NCBI RefSeq assembly: GCF_030345095.1
Contig: NZ_CP128360.1
Location: forward strand, 3,720,001-3,784,000
Reading direction: 5' to 3'
From: Solwaraspora sp. WMMA2056
GTDB taxonomy: Bacteria > Actinomycetota > Actinomycetes > Mycobacteriales > Micromonosporaceae
Length of the DNA stretch: 64,000 bases
A program made the translations under genes and the position numbers. Shown here piece by piece: positions 28,587 through 37,103 of the stretch. The notes below the pieces were generated by a model. The model made no database searches. It was not told where the DNA came from and was given only the letters and a program-made list of their open reading frames with translations. Each line of letters begins with the position of its first letter. The stretch's first letter is position 1.

Positions 28587-29113
28587 GCGGGCGTACCGAC
28601 AACGCGATCAGGATCGCCGCGCCGATGGAGCTGGTCTGGTCGGTCACCAACGACGTCGCCGGCTGGCCACAGCTGTTCAGTGAGTACGCCGCCGCAGAGA
28701 TCCTGCACACCGCGCCGAACTACGTACGGTTCCGGCTCACCACCCACCCCGAGGACGGGCGCAGCTGGAGCTGGGTCTCCGAGCGGGAACTCGACCCGGT
28801 CAACCGGGTGGTGACCGCCCGGCGGGTCGAACCCGGCCCGTTCGAGTACATGCGGCTGCGGTGGGAGTACCGCCAGGTCGGCGACGAGGTCGAACTGCGC
28901 TGGCAGCAGGAGTTCCAGATGCGTCCGGACGCCCCGGTCGACGACGCCGCGATGACCGAACGGATCAACCGAAACTCCCCGATCCAGCTGGCCCGGATCA
29001 AGCAGATCCTGGAAAGCGGCGGCCCGTCGCCGACACCGGAGCAGGAGTCGTCGCCGTCGCTGGAGCGGGCACCGGAGCAGGAGTCGTCGCCGTCGCTGGA
29101 GCGGGCGCCGTGA
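28583..29113 (+). CDS. TcmN-type aromatase/cyclase (SRPBCC)
   Basis: A 176-residue START-like protein. It opens RTDNAIRIAAPMELVWSVTNDVAGWPQLF split over residues 4-32 and includes WSWVSERELDP and FEYMRLRWEY, typical of TcmN N-terminal ARO/CYC domains that direct first-ring C9-C14 or C7-C12 cyclisation. It is single-domain, without the methyltransferase part of TcmN. The C-terminal 25 residues are a two-fold repeat (PEQESSPSLERA twice) outside the fold, coded by a tandem DNA duplication. Its stop overlaps the next gene by GTGA. Confidence 0.93.
   Translation: MSGRTDNAIRIAAPMELVWSVTNDVAGWPQLFSEYAAAEILHTAPNYVRFRLTTHPEDGRSWSWVSERELDPVNRVVTARRVEPGPFEYMRLRWEYRQVGDEVELRWQQEFQMRPDAPVDDAAMTERINRNSPIQLARIKQILESGGPSPTPEQESSPSLERAPEQESSPSLERAP
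29036..29107 (+). repeat. 36-bp tandem duplication in the aromatase C terminus
   Basis: Two adjacent 36-base copies differ only at the last base (35/36 identity). The unit begins CCGGAGCAGGAGTCGTC and encodes PEQESSPSLERA in frame. The high identity suggests a recent slippage duplication that lengthens an acidic tail. Confidence 0.9.
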
Positions 29114-29580
29114 GCGCCCTCGCGCAGACCGCCGCCGGACTCGCCGCCGTCTGCAACGGCGTCGCCGCCGGGATCATGGTCTCCACCGTGGTCGGCATCG
29201 TGCCGATGATGGTCGCCCAGCCGTACCGGGGGTACGTCCGGACCGTCCAGTTTCTCTGGCCGCGCTACGACCCGCTGATGCCGATCCTCAACGGTACGGC
29301 CCTGGCGCTGGCGGTGGTCGCCGCGATCGCCGCGCCCACCGCGTCGGCGCGCACTGTCCTGGTCGTCGCCGCCGCGCTGCTGGCCACCGTGATGGCCATC
29401 TCGATCGTCAAGAACGTCCCGGTCAACCGGTACGTCAGCCGGCTCGACCCCGGCCGGCAACCCGACGACTGGGCCCGGCTCGACCCCCGCCTGCGCTGGC
29501 AGCGCTGGAACCGGATCCGTACCGCCGCGGCCGTGCTCGCCTTCATCGCGAACGTCGCCGCCACCGGGCTGCTGACCTGA
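29110..29580 (+). CDS. DUF1772 / anthrone oxygenase-like membrane protein
   Basis: A 156-residue protein with about four predicted transmembrane segments (around 5-30, 52-72, 80-97 and 132-152) and the DUF1772 features NVPVNRYVSR and RWQRWNRIRTAAA. DUF1772 is linked to anthrone oxygenase-like proteins and is common in type II PKS clusters. GTG overlaps the aromatase stop. A paralogue of the same family is encoded at 52847. A role in quinone-forming oxidation is plausible but not shown. Confidence 0.85.
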   Translation: MSALAQTAAGLAAVCNGVAAGIMVSTVVGIVPMMVAQPYRGYVRTVQFLWPRYDPLMPILNGTALALAVVAAIAAPTASARTVLVVAAALLATVMAISIVKNVPVNRYVSRLDPGRQPDDWARLDPRLRWQRWNRIRTAAAVLAFIANVAATGLLT

Positions 29581-29621
29581 CCCCGGTGACACCGAACCCG
29601 AATCGTCTGTTGGAGGCATCC

Positions 29622-30353
29622 ATGCCCACCTCACTGTCCGGCCGGGCGGCCCTGGTCACCGGGGGCACCCGGGGAATCGGCCGGGGCATCGTCACGGCCC
29701 TGGCCCACGCCGGTGCCGACGTCGTCGCCTGCTACCGCGCCGACGGCCCGCACGTCGACGACCTCGCCCGTACGCTCAAGGAGATCCCCGGCGACCACCA
29801 CCTGGTCCGCGCCGACATCGGCGACCCCGGGCAGCTCACGGCCCTGGCCGACGAGTGCCGGCTGCGGTACGGCCGGCTCGACGTCGTGGTCAACAACGCC
29901 GGCGTGATCAGCCACCAGCCGATCGACCAGTTGGCCGTCGACGAGTGGCGGCGGGTGCTGGACACCAACCTCACCGGCGCGTTCCTGGTCGTGCGGGAGG
30001 TCCTGCCCCTGCTCGGCGCCGGGGCGTCGATCGTCAACGTCGGCTCCCGGGTCGCCACCGTCGGCATCCCGCTGCGTGCCCACTACACCGCCGCGAAGGC
30101 CGGCCTGATCGGGCTCACCCGGTCGTTGGCCAAGGAACTCGGGCCCCGGGGAATCCGGGTCAACCTGGTGGCACCCGGCGTGATCGCCACCGAGAAGGAG
30201 CTGCCCGCCGAGGTCCTGGCCCGTTACGAGCAGCTGACCGCGCTGCGCCGCCTCGGCACCCCGCAGGAGGTCGCCGCCGTGGTCTGCTTCCTCGCCAGCG
30301 AAGCGGCCGGCTACCTGACCGGCGCCACCGTCGACGTCGACGGTGGGATCTGA
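29622..30353 (+). CDS. SDR ketoreductase (FabG-like)
   Basis: A 243-residue classical SDR with all catalytic elements: NADPH loop TGGTRGIGRG, NNAG, Ser in VNVGSRVAT and YTAAK. It ends GATVDVDGGI. It is the only intact SDR reductase in the core operon and is thus the best candidate for polyketide ketoreduction, as in pentangular polyphenol clusters (PdmG-like position). ATG at 29622 follows TGGAGG. A start at 29586 has no ribosome-binding site. Confidence 0.93.
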   Translation: MPTSLSGRAALVTGGTRGIGRGIVTALAHAGADVVACYRADGPHVDDLARTLKEIPGDHHLVRADIGDPGQLTALADECRLRYGRLDVVVNNAGVISHQPIDQLAVDEWRRVLDTNLTGAFLVVREVLPLLGAGASIVNVGSRVATVGIPLRAHYTAAKAGLIGLTRSLAKELGPRGIRVNLVAPGVIATEKELPAEVLARYEQLTALRRLGTPQEVAAVVCFLASEAAGYLTGATVDVDGGI

Positions 30354-30354
30354 C

Positions 30355-30792
30355 ATGGCGGCCCCCCAGACGGCCCGGGCGCCCGAGGCGCCCGAGGCAT
30401 CGCAGACCGATCAGTGGCCGGAGTCGGCCACCGCGTACCGGGTGCTGCTGCGGATGCAGGTCAAGGCCGGGCAGGACGACCAGTTCGTCCGGGCCTGGTG
30501 CTCCGGCGCGGCCACCATCGCCGCCGAGGCCGCGCAGCTCGGCCAGTCGCTGAGCCGCAGCGACACCGAACCCGGCGTGTACTACATCGTCAGCGACTGG
30601 ACCGACGAGGCCAGCTTCCGCGACTACGAGCAAAGCGACCGGCACCAGGAACACCGGGCCCGGCTGCACCCGTACCGTGAGTCGGGGTCGATGTCGACGA
30701 TGACCGTGGTCGCGGTCCGCCCCGCTGACGCGGCCGGCCCGCGCGCTGGCGACGGAGCCGGTCCGCCGGCCGCCGACGGAGCCGACCGGTGA
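30355..30792 (+). CDS. ABM-domain monooxygenase/cyclase, first of pair
   Basis: A 145-residue antibiotic-biosynthesis-monooxygenase fold protein with flexible Pro/Ala-rich ends. The core YRVLLRMQVKAGQDDQFVRAW, VYYIVSDWTDEASFRDYEQS, HRARLHPYRESGSM is typical of cofactor-free ABM oxygenases (TcmH, PdmH/PdmI-like) that oxidise anthrones to quinones. Position right after the ketoreductase and coupling to a second ABM gene match pentangular clusters. Confidence 0.9.
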   Translation: MAAPQTARAPEAPEASQTDQWPESATAYRVLLRMQVKAGQDDQFVRAWCSGAATIAAEAAQLGQSLSRSDTEPGVYYIVSDWTDEASFRDYEQSDRHQEHRARLHPYRESGSMSTMTVVAVRPADAAGPRAGDGAGPPAADGADR

Positions 30793-31103
30793 GCGGCCCA
30801 CGGGTCTGCGTACTGCTGTTCGCCGTGGCCCCGCCGGACGGGCCGGCCAGCGTCGTCGACGCCTACCACCAGGTGAGCCGGGAACTCGACGGCACCCCGG
30901 GACTGGTCCGCAACGCCCTGCTGGAACTGGTCGACCCGCCGGGGTCGATGGTGGTGCTCAGCGAGTGGGCCAGCATGGCGGCGTTCCACGCCTGGGAGCA
31001 GGGTGCGGCACACCGGCAGATCACCGCGCCGCTGCGGCCGTACCAGGACACCCGGATGAGTCCGCCGTTCGGCGTCTACCGCGTCGCGGCCTCCTACGGG
31101 TAG
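30789..31103 (+). CDS. ABM-domain monooxygenase, second of pair
   Basis: A 104-residue ABM-fold protein: RVCVLLFAVAPPDGPASVVDAY, MVVLSEWASMAAFHAWEQGA, MSPPFGVYRVAAS. GTG overlaps the previous stop by GTGA. Paired ABM enzymes in pentangular clusters act together, often as a complex with the ketoreductase or cyclase, on the anthrone stage. Confidence 0.9.
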   Translation: MSGPRVCVLLFAVAPPDGPASVVDAYHQVSRELDGTPGLVRNALLELVDPPGSMVVLSEWASMAAFHAWEQGAAHRQITAPLRPYQDTRMSPPFGVYRVAASYG

Positions 31104-31114
31104 GGGCGGCGACG

Positions 31115-32122
31115 ATGGACACCGTGGCGCCGGTGCGCGCCGCCCGGCCGGACACGTCGGCACCCGCCGTCGCGGTGGTCGGCTCGGACGGCTTCATCGG
31201 CCGGCGACTCAGCGGCTCACTGATCGCCCGGGGCACCGTGGTGCACGGCTACACCCGCCAGCGCGGACTGCACCAGCAGGCGGCCACCGGCGGCCCGGCG
31301 GTCATCTTCTACCTGGCCACCAGCGTCACCCCGGCGCTGGCGGAGCAGCATCCGGAGCTGGTCACCGCCGACCACGCCCGGTTCGCCGCGCTGGTGCGGA
31401 TGCTGGCCCGGACCCCGGACCCACCGATGGTCGTGCTGACCAGCTCCGCCGGCACCGTCTACGACCCCGACCTGCCCGGACCGTACCGGGAGGACCTGCC
31501 GACCCGGGCCACCTCCCGCTACGGCGCGGCGAAGCTCGCGCTGGAACAGCTGCTGCTCGACCACTGCGACAGCATCCCCACCGTCATCCTGCGACTGTCC
31601 AACGTCTACGGGCCGGGGCAGCGGGTAGACCGCAGCCAGGGCGTGCTGGCCTACTGGCTGCGCGCCGCCGCCGCCGGGGAGCCGCTGACGTTGATCGGCG
31701 ACCCGGACACCACCCGGGACTACGTGTACGTCGACGACGTCGTCGACTGCATGCTGCGGCTGCCCGCCCGGCTCGGCACCACCGCCGGAACGCCGCCGGT
31801 GATCCTCAACGTCGGCTCCGGGGTCAGCACCCCGCTGGCGGACCTGCTGACCGCGGTCCGCACGGTCGTCGGCGGCGACCTGCCGGTACGCCGGCTGCCG
31901 CCACGCCCGGTGGACCGCCGCGACGTGCTCCTCGACGTCGGCCGGGCCCGCCGGCTGCTCGGCTGGCGGTCGCGGACCACGTTGGCCGACGGGATCACCG
32001 CGATGTGGCGGGCCACCCCGAACCGCCGCCCGCCGCCGGACCCCGGCACCGTGACCGGCCGCACCGCCGTACCCCCGCCCCGTGCCTCCCACGACGACGA
32101 AAGGCAGACCGATGCTCGCTGA
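31115..32122 (+). CDS. Extended-SDR NAD-dependent sugar epimerase/dehydratase
   Basis: A 335-residue extended SDR. It has the NAD loop VVGSDGFIGRRL, TSSAGTVYDP and catalytic YGAAK, followed by LSNVYGPGQ and RDYVYVDDVVDCM. These place it among NDP-sugar 4-epimerases and 4-ketoreductases. Its ATG has only a weak G-rich ribosome-binding site. The methyltransferase gene begins inside its last 11 bases. It likely modifies the NDP-sugar used by one of the cluster's glycosyltransferases; the exact reaction is not predictable. Confidence 0.86.
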   Translation: MDTVAPVRAARPDTSAPAVAVVGSDGFIGRRLSGSLIARGTVVHGYTRQRGLHQQAATGGPAVIFYLATSVTPALAEQHPELVTADHARFAALVRMLARTPDPPMVVLTSSAGTVYDPDLPGPYREDLPTRATSRYGAAKLALEQLLLDHCDSIPTVILRLSNVYGPGQRVDRSQGVLAYWLRAAAAGEPLTLIGDPDTTRDYVYVDDVVDCMLRLPARLGTTAGTPPVILNVGSGVSTPLADLLTAVRTVVGGDLPVRRLPPRPVDRRDVLLDVGRARRLLGWRSRTTLADGITAMWRATPNRRPPPDPGTVTGRTAVPPPRASHDDERQTDAR

Positions 32123-32912
32123 GTTCATGGCCCGTACCGGCAACAGCGTGATCCGCAACATCCCGCCGGACGGCCGCGCCTACTGGGCCGCCCGGTTCTG
32201 GGACCGCGACACCCACGAGCAGCACCCGGTGCTCGGCGAGGCGTTCCTGCAGCAGAAGGCGACCGTGGCCGAGCTGATCAGCCGGCACGCCGCCGACACC
32301 GGCCGGGTGCTGGAGTTCGCCTGCGGCACCGGCGAGTTCACCCGGTTGGCCGCCGAACGGACCAGGGCCCGCCAGATCACCGCGGTCGACATCTCGGCCG
32401 AAGGACTGCGTCGGGCCCGCGCCCGGGTCGACCACGACAACCTGGAGCTGATCCAGGGCGACTTCTGGGCCGACCACGGCGTGGGCACCTCCGAGCTGGT
32501 GATGTGCCTGGACGCCATCCACCATCTCGGCGACGTCCGGCAGGTGCTCACCCGGCTGCGGGGCTTCGTCGCCCCTGGCGGGACGTTCATCGGCAACCTG
32601 TGGACGGTCGACAACTTCCACCAGTTCCAGCGGCTGCGTTACGGCCGGGTCGCGCATCTGCGGCGTACCGCCGGTTTCCTCGGCACGGCGCTGATGATCC
32701 GCACCAGCGGCGGTCGACTGCGCACCGGGGCGTACCGCACCCAGCTGCTGCACAGCGACGCCGCCACCCGCATCCTGCGGGACGTGTTCGACGAGGTCGT
32801 CGAGGTCCGGGTCGAGGACTACTTCATGGCCTTCGCCTGCCGGGTCGCACCGGACGCCTCCGCCGGGCCGGACGCCGCCACGGGGCCGGCCCCCTCCGCC
32901 GGACCCCGCTGA
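32112..32912 (+). CDS. Class I SAM-dependent methyltransferase
   Basis: A 266-residue methyltransferase with SAM motif I VLEFACGTGEFT, the acidic residue in TAVDISAEGL and motif LVMCLDAIHHLGDV. Its position between two sugar epimerases suggests sugar O- or C-methylation, but methylation of the polyketide is equally possible. ATG at 32112 follows GAAAGGC and overlaps the preceding gene. Confidence 0.88.
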   Translation: MLAEFMARTGNSVIRNIPPDGRAYWAARFWDRDTHEQHPVLGEAFLQQKATVAELISRHAADTGRVLEFACGTGEFTRLAAERTRARQITAVDISAEGLRRARARVDHDNLELIQGDFWADHGVGTSELVMCLDAIHHLGDVRQVLTRLRGFVAPGGTFIGNLWTVDNFHQFQRLRYGRVAHLRRTAGFLGTALMIRTSGGRLRTGAYRTQLLHSDAATRILRDVFDEVVEVRVEDYFMAFACRVAPDASAGPDAATGPAPSAGPR

Positions 32913-32938
32913 GGAACCGGGGCGGAAGGGAGACGACG

Positions 32939-34012
32939 ATGCGGATTCTGGTCACCGGAGGTGCCGGGTTCATCGGCCGGCGGGTGGTCACCGCCCTGGT
33001 CGACGCCGGTCACGAGGTACGCGTCGTCGACGCGCTGCTGCCCGAGGCCCACCCCGACGGCACGCCGCCGCCGATGCCCGACGGCGTCGAGTTCGTTCCC
33101 GGCGATCTGCGCGATCCCGCGACGGTGGAGACGGTGCTGCGCGGCGTCGACCTGGTCAGTCACCAGGCGGCGGTGGTCGGTCGGGGTCGGGAGATCCTCG
33201 ACGCCCGCCGGCACGTCGGCTGCAACGACCTCGGCACCGCCACGCTGCTGGCGGCGATGGCCGAGGCCGACATCGGTCGGCTGGTCCTCGCCGGCAGCGT
33301 GGTGATCTACGGCGCCAGCCGCTACCGCTGCCCGGAGCACGGGCTGACCCGCCCGGCCGGGCGCGAACCGCACGATCTGGCGGCCGGCCGGTTCGCGCCG
33401 GTCTGCGGGCAGTGCCGCGGCGTCGTCGACGCCGAGCCGGTCACCGAGGACGACGTGCCGGACCCACCGCGCAACATGTACGCCGTCACCAAGCTCGCCC
33501 AGGAGCTGCTGGTCGACGCCTGGGCGGTGCAGACCGGCGGCAGCGCGATCTCGTTGCGCTACCACAACGTGTACGGCCCCGACATGCCCTACGCCAGCCC
33601 GTACTCCGGGGTGGCGGCCACCTTCCGCAGTGCGGTCGTCGCCGGGGTCGCACCCCGGGTGTACGAGGACGGCGCCCCCCGCCGGGACTTCGTCCACGTC
33701 GACGACATCGTGTCGGCCAACGTCGCCGCGCTGCGCCGCACCGACGCGGGCCTACGGACGTACAACGTCGCCTCCGGCGACCCCCGGACGATCCTGGAGG
33801 TGGCGACGGTGCTGGCGGCCGCCGGTGGCGGCCCGGCACCGGTGGTGACCGGCGAGTACCGGGTGGGCGACGTCCGGGAGATCGTCGCCTCCCCTCGGCG
33901 GATCATGACCGAGCTCGGCTGGACGCCGACGGTCGGGTTCGCCGACGGCATGGCGGCGTTCGCGGTGGCGCCGATGCGGGGCCGTACCCCGGCGGAGGAC
34001 GCATGTCGGTGA
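32939..34012 (+). CDS. NAD-dependent epimerase, dTDP-L-rhamnose 4-epimerase-like with Zn-ribbon-like insert
   Basis: A 357-residue extended SDR. It has the NAD loop VTGGAGFIGRRV and catalytic YAVTK. Inserted at residues about 125-160 is a four-ligand cluster, YRCPEHG then about 30 residues later VCGQCRG, which looks like a small zinc ribbon. This insert and the rest of the sequence resemble enzymes annotated as dTDP-L-rhamnose 4-epimerase, which make dTDP-6-deoxy-L-talose. That would let the cluster use cellular dTDP-rhamnose, consistent with the lack of early deoxysugar genes. ATG at 32939 follows GGAAGGGAG; the stop overlaps the GT2 start by 10 bases. Confidence 0.85.
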   Translation: MRILVTGGAGFIGRRVVTALVDAGHEVRVVDALLPEAHPDGTPPPMPDGVEFVPGDLRDPATVETVLRGVDLVSHQAAVVGRGREILDARRHVGCNDLGTATLLAAMAEADIGRLVLAGSVVIYGASRYRCPEHGLTRPAGREPHDLAAGRFAPVCGQCRGVVDAEPVTEDDVPDPPRNMYAVTKLAQELLVDAWAVQTGGSAISLRYHNVYGPDMPYASPYSGVAATFRSAVVAGVAPRVYEDGAPRRDFVHVDDIVSANVAALRRTDAGLRTYNVASGDPRTILEVATVLAAAGGGPAPVVTGEYRVGDVREIVASPRRIMTELGWTPTVGFADGMAAFAVAPMRGRTPAEDACR

Positions 34013-35334
34013 GCGTGGTCATCCCGACCCTCGGCACCCGTACGTCACTGTGGTCCTCGGTGGAGGGTGCGGTCCGGGCGGCGTCCGCCACCGGCCCCGA
34101 CGCCGAGGTGCTGGTCGTCGTCAACGGCGCGCGACGGCTGCCGGCCCTGCCCCGCTCGTCGCTGGTGCGGGTGCTGCGCCTGGAGCGGGCCAACGTGGCG
34201 CGGGCCCGCAACGCCGGGCTGGCGGCGGCCTGCAACGACATCGTGCTGTTCGGCGACGACGGTGCCGGCTATCCGCCGAGCTGGGGACGCGACCTGGCGG
34301 CGGCGCTGGCCGGCACCGACTGCCCGGTGGTGACCGCCCCGGTCCGGGTGCCGCAGCGGGGGCCGGTGACCGCCTTCTGCAACCATCAGCGGCTGTTCGA
34401 CGCGCCACCGGTCGACGCCCGCTCGGCCCGCACCGTCACCGGCAACTGCGGGGTACGGCGTGACCTGCTGCCCGGCTGGTTGCGCTTCGACGAGAAGCTG
34501 CCGCTGGTCGGCGAGGACGTCGCGTTCGGTCATGCGGTACGGGCCGCCGGGCTGCCGATCCGGTGGCTGGCCGGCACGGCACCGGGTCTGCACCTGTTGC
34601 CGGAGCACGTCGACGAGATCACCGAACGGGCCCGGCGCTACGGTCGGGGTGCCGCGCTGGTCTGGCGCGGCGACGGCACCGGGGCCGATCCGGCCGGGAT
34701 GCTCGCGCAGTTCCGGTTGCTCGCCTCGGCCGGCTACCGCCGGTACCGCCGCTTCCCGGAGGTGCGCTCCGATGGGCTGCGCGCCGCGTTCGCGCTGTAC
34801 GGCTACCTGTTCGAGGCCGCGTTCGTCGCCGGCTACCTGGCCGAGGCGCTCGACGCCGGCGGTGCACCGGTGGCCGACGTCGACCTCGCCGGGCTGACCT
34901 CGGCGTGGCGGTCGGTCGCCGACCGGGCGGCTGCTGCCGTCGTGTCGCCCGCCACGGCGGCGGTCGGGCTGGACCTGACCCGGCTCGACGTCGGCACCAC
35001 AGTCGACCTGCCACTGGTCGAGGCCGCCCGGCAGGCGCTGGCCGACCACGTCCGGCCGGGCACCGGCCCGGCCGCGCCGGTGTCCGCCGTGCTGCCCGCC
35101 CCGGCCGCGTCGGCCGCGTCGGTGTCTGGTCCGGTGTCCGGTACGGCCGGCCAGGCGGACCTGCACCGGGTGCTCGCCGTCTGGCGGGCGGTACGGGCCG
35201 ACGGCGGCCCCACCGACCTGGACACCCTGGACGCGCGGCTGCGCACCGAGGGCCTGGTGCTGCGGGAGGCGTGCGCGGTCATCGAACGGGCCGCGATGTG
35301 GCGGGCCGGTCGGGCGACGGCGTCCGCCAGCTGA
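34003..35334 (+). CDS. GT2-family glycosyltransferase with C-terminal helical extension
   Basis: A 443-residue protein. Residues 1 to about 235 are a GT-A family 2 domain: MSVSVVIPTLGTRTSLWSSV, the metal motif FGDDGAGYP and TGNCGVRRDLLPG with downstream GEDVAFG. The remaining 200 residues are Ala-rich and helical, of unknown function. It is a paralogue of the GT2 at 56821-58203, sharing VVVNG, TGNCGVRRD and the GED segment. It is the last gene of the core operon and ends before a bidirectional terminator. Confidence 0.88.
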   Translation: MSVSVVIPTLGTRTSLWSSVEGAVRAASATGPDAEVLVVVNGARRLPALPRSSLVRVLRLERANVARARNAGLAAACNDIVLFGDDGAGYPPSWGRDLAAALAGTDCPVVTAPVRVPQRGPVTAFCNHQRLFDAPPVDARSARTVTGNCGVRRDLLPGWLRFDEKLPLVGEDVAFGHAVRAAGLPIRWLAGTAPGLHLLPEHVDEITERARRYGRGAALVWRGDGTGADPAGMLAQFRLLASAGYRRYRRFPEVRSDGLRAAFALYGYLFEAAFVAGYLAEALDAGGAPVADVDLAGLTSAWRSVADRAAAAVVSPATAAVGLDLTRLDVGTTVDLPLVEAARQALADHVRPGTGPAAPVSAVLPAPAASAASVSGPVSGTAGQADLHRVLAVWRAVRADGGPTDLDTLDARLRTEGLVLREACAVIERAAMWRAGRATASAS

Positions 35335-35354
35335 CCGGGCCGCCGGCCCCGATC

Positions 35355-35395
35355 GTCGACCCGCCCGGCTCTGCACGCAGGCCGGGCGGGTCGAC
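35355..35395. terminator. Bidirectional terminator, perfect 15-bp stem
   Basis: GTCGACCCGCCCGGC (35355-35369) and GCCGGGCGGGTCGAC (35381-35395) form a perfect 15-bp stem with an 11-base loop. It lies between the convergent GT2 and PHP hydrolase genes, 20 bases after the GT2 stop and 15 bases past the end of the PHP hydrolase gene. Confidence 0.8.
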
Positions 35396-35410
35396 GGTGC
35401 CGGGGCGGGT

Positions 35411-37069
35411 TCACCGCCCCGGGCGCACCCAGATCGGGTTGCTGTAGAACCACAGGTCCGTCCACGGATCGGCGGAGCCCTCCAGGTCCATCGCCGGGCC
35501 GGCCGGGTCGACCGCCGCGCCCAGGTAGCCGGGTGCGCTGCGGTTGCCGTCGGTGCCGCGCACCCGCAGATAGCAGGGTTCGGTGACGTGCCCCAGGTCG
35601 TACCGGAAGGTCACCGTGCCGGTCGACGCGGTGACCTCGAACGACTCCACCACCGACGTCTGCGGGGCGGTACGGGTGTCCAGGTCGGCGGCCGGGCCGG
35701 TCACCGCGCCCCGGATCACGTCCACCCGGGCCAGCCGGGGGACGAACTGCGCCCAGTTCGCCTCCTGCGCCAGATCGACCGAGATGGTCAACTCGACCCG
35801 GCTGCCGGACCGGACGGTGAGGGTGTCACCGAGGGTCGCCCACCGTCGGCCGGCGACGGCCCGTACGTCGAGGGAGTCGATCAGACCGCCGTGGTCGACC
35901 CAGATCCGGCCGGCCCGCAGCCCGGCCATCACCGCCGCGTACGACCTGCGGTCCGCACCGACGTGGGTGCGGCTGTAGTAGCCGGGCCAGAAGTCGAACG
36001 TCCACGGGTTGATCGCGCCGCCGTACACCGGGTCGGCGTGCCGGCCGGTGCCGTGGAAGTCGCTGTCCGGGCCGGTGATCGCCGGATCGGCGTAGATCGA
36101 ATGCGCGTCCGAACTCGCCGTGATCCACCACGGTCGGCCCTCGGCCAGCAGGCTGTCCCACACCCCGCCGACGGTGGCGGTCATCCAGTCGAACCCGCCC
36201 CAGGTGCGGTAGCTCTCCCGCGGGTAGCCGGCGAACGACTCGTCGGTCGCCGACAGGTAGTACAGCCCCCGGGCCATGCCCAGGCCGAACGGCGCGGCGA
36301 TGCCCGCCGCCTGGTGACCCGGCGCCCCCTCGAAGCCGATGGCCACGTCCGGCCGGGTGTCGCGCCACCGTCGCAGCTCGTGCGGGGTGTTCAGGCCGCG
36401 CCGGGCCGGATGGTTGCCGATGAACAGGGCGTCGCGTACCCGCCGGCGGTCCACCGCCTCGCCGAGGAACCGCAGCCCGGCCAGGGCGAGATCCTCGTCG
36501 GGTGTCGCCGCGCCGGTGGCGTCCAGCACGTCGGCGTCGAACCGGGACTCGAATTCCCGCAGCACCGCCAGGTCGTCCGGCCCGGGGTGGACGAACACGG
36601 TGCCGTGTTCGGCTGCCGGGATGTTCCACTCCAGCCCCTGGAACACCAGCATGTCGCCGACCGCACGGCGCACGGCGGCGATGTCGGCGGCGGCCAGTTG
36701 CGCGCCGGCGCTGGCGTGGACGTCCCGGCCGTGATCGGCCAGCACGAGCCAGTCCAACCCGTACGCGCGGGCCTGCCGGACCAGGTCCCGTACCCGGTAG
36801 ATCCCGTCCACGCTGAACTGGGAATGGACGTGGTGGTCGCCGGCGAGCCAGTGGTAGCCGGCCCGGGGCGGCCGGTCCCGTCCGGCCGCGCCGGTGCCGG
36901 CGGCGGCCGGTGCCGCCGTCAGCGCCTGACCTGCGGTCAGCGGGCCGGCGGCGGCCGCGCCCAGGCCGACCGCGCCGGCGCCGCGCAGGAACCCGCGCCG
37001 GGACACGTCGCCGGTGCCGGGGGTGTCGGGGTGGGGCTGCGGGTCCGGTGATACGACGTCAGCTGCCAT
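35411..37069 (-). CDS. Tat-exported PHP-domain metallohydrolase (CehA/McbA-like)
   Basis: A 552-residue protein with a Tat signal (VSRRGFLRGAGAVGLGAAAAG, twin Arg near residues 23-24), so it is folded and exported with its metals. The mature part opens with a PHP domain: GDHHVHSQFSVDG, VLADHGRDVH, FQGLEWNIPAAEHGTVF and ITASSDAH, all metal-ligand segments. CehA/McbA-like members hydrolyse aryl carbamate or phosphoester bonds. A C-terminal beta-rich region follows. ATG at 37069 follows GAGGAG. Lying in the cluster, it could unmask the exported product, for instance by removing a phosphate or acyl group; this is inference. It is cotranscribed with the GT1 gene at 37104. Confidence 0.87.
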   Translation of the reverse strand: MAADVVSPDPQPHPDTPGTGDVSRRGFLRGAGAVGLGAAAAGPLTAGQALTAAPAAAGTGAAGRDRPPRAGYHWLAGDHHVHSQFSVDGIYRVRDLVRQARAYGLDWLVLADHGRDVHASAGAQLAAADIAAVRRAVGDMLVFQGLEWNIPAAEHGTVFVHPGPDDLAVLREFESRFDADVLDATGAATPDEDLALAGLRFLGEAVDRRRVRDALFIGNHPARRGLNTPHELRRWRDTRPDVAIGFEGAPGHQAAGIAAPFGLGMARGLYYLSATDESFAGYPRESYRTWGGFDWMTATVGGVWDSLLAEGRPWWITASSDAHSIYADPAITGPDSDFHGTGRHADPVYGGAINPWTFDFWPGYYSRTHVGADRRSYAAVMAGLRAGRIWVDHGGLIDSLDVRAVAGRRWATLGDTLTVRSGSRVELTISVDLAQEANWAQFVPRLARVDVIRGAVTGPAADLDTRTAPQTSVVESFEVTASTGTVTFRYDLGHVTEPCYLRVRGTDGNRSAPGYLGAAVDPAGPAMDLEGSADPWTDLWFYSNPIWVRPGR

Positions 37070-37103
37070 GTGTCGCGCTCCTCGGGGATTCACCGTGTGC
37101 TGG

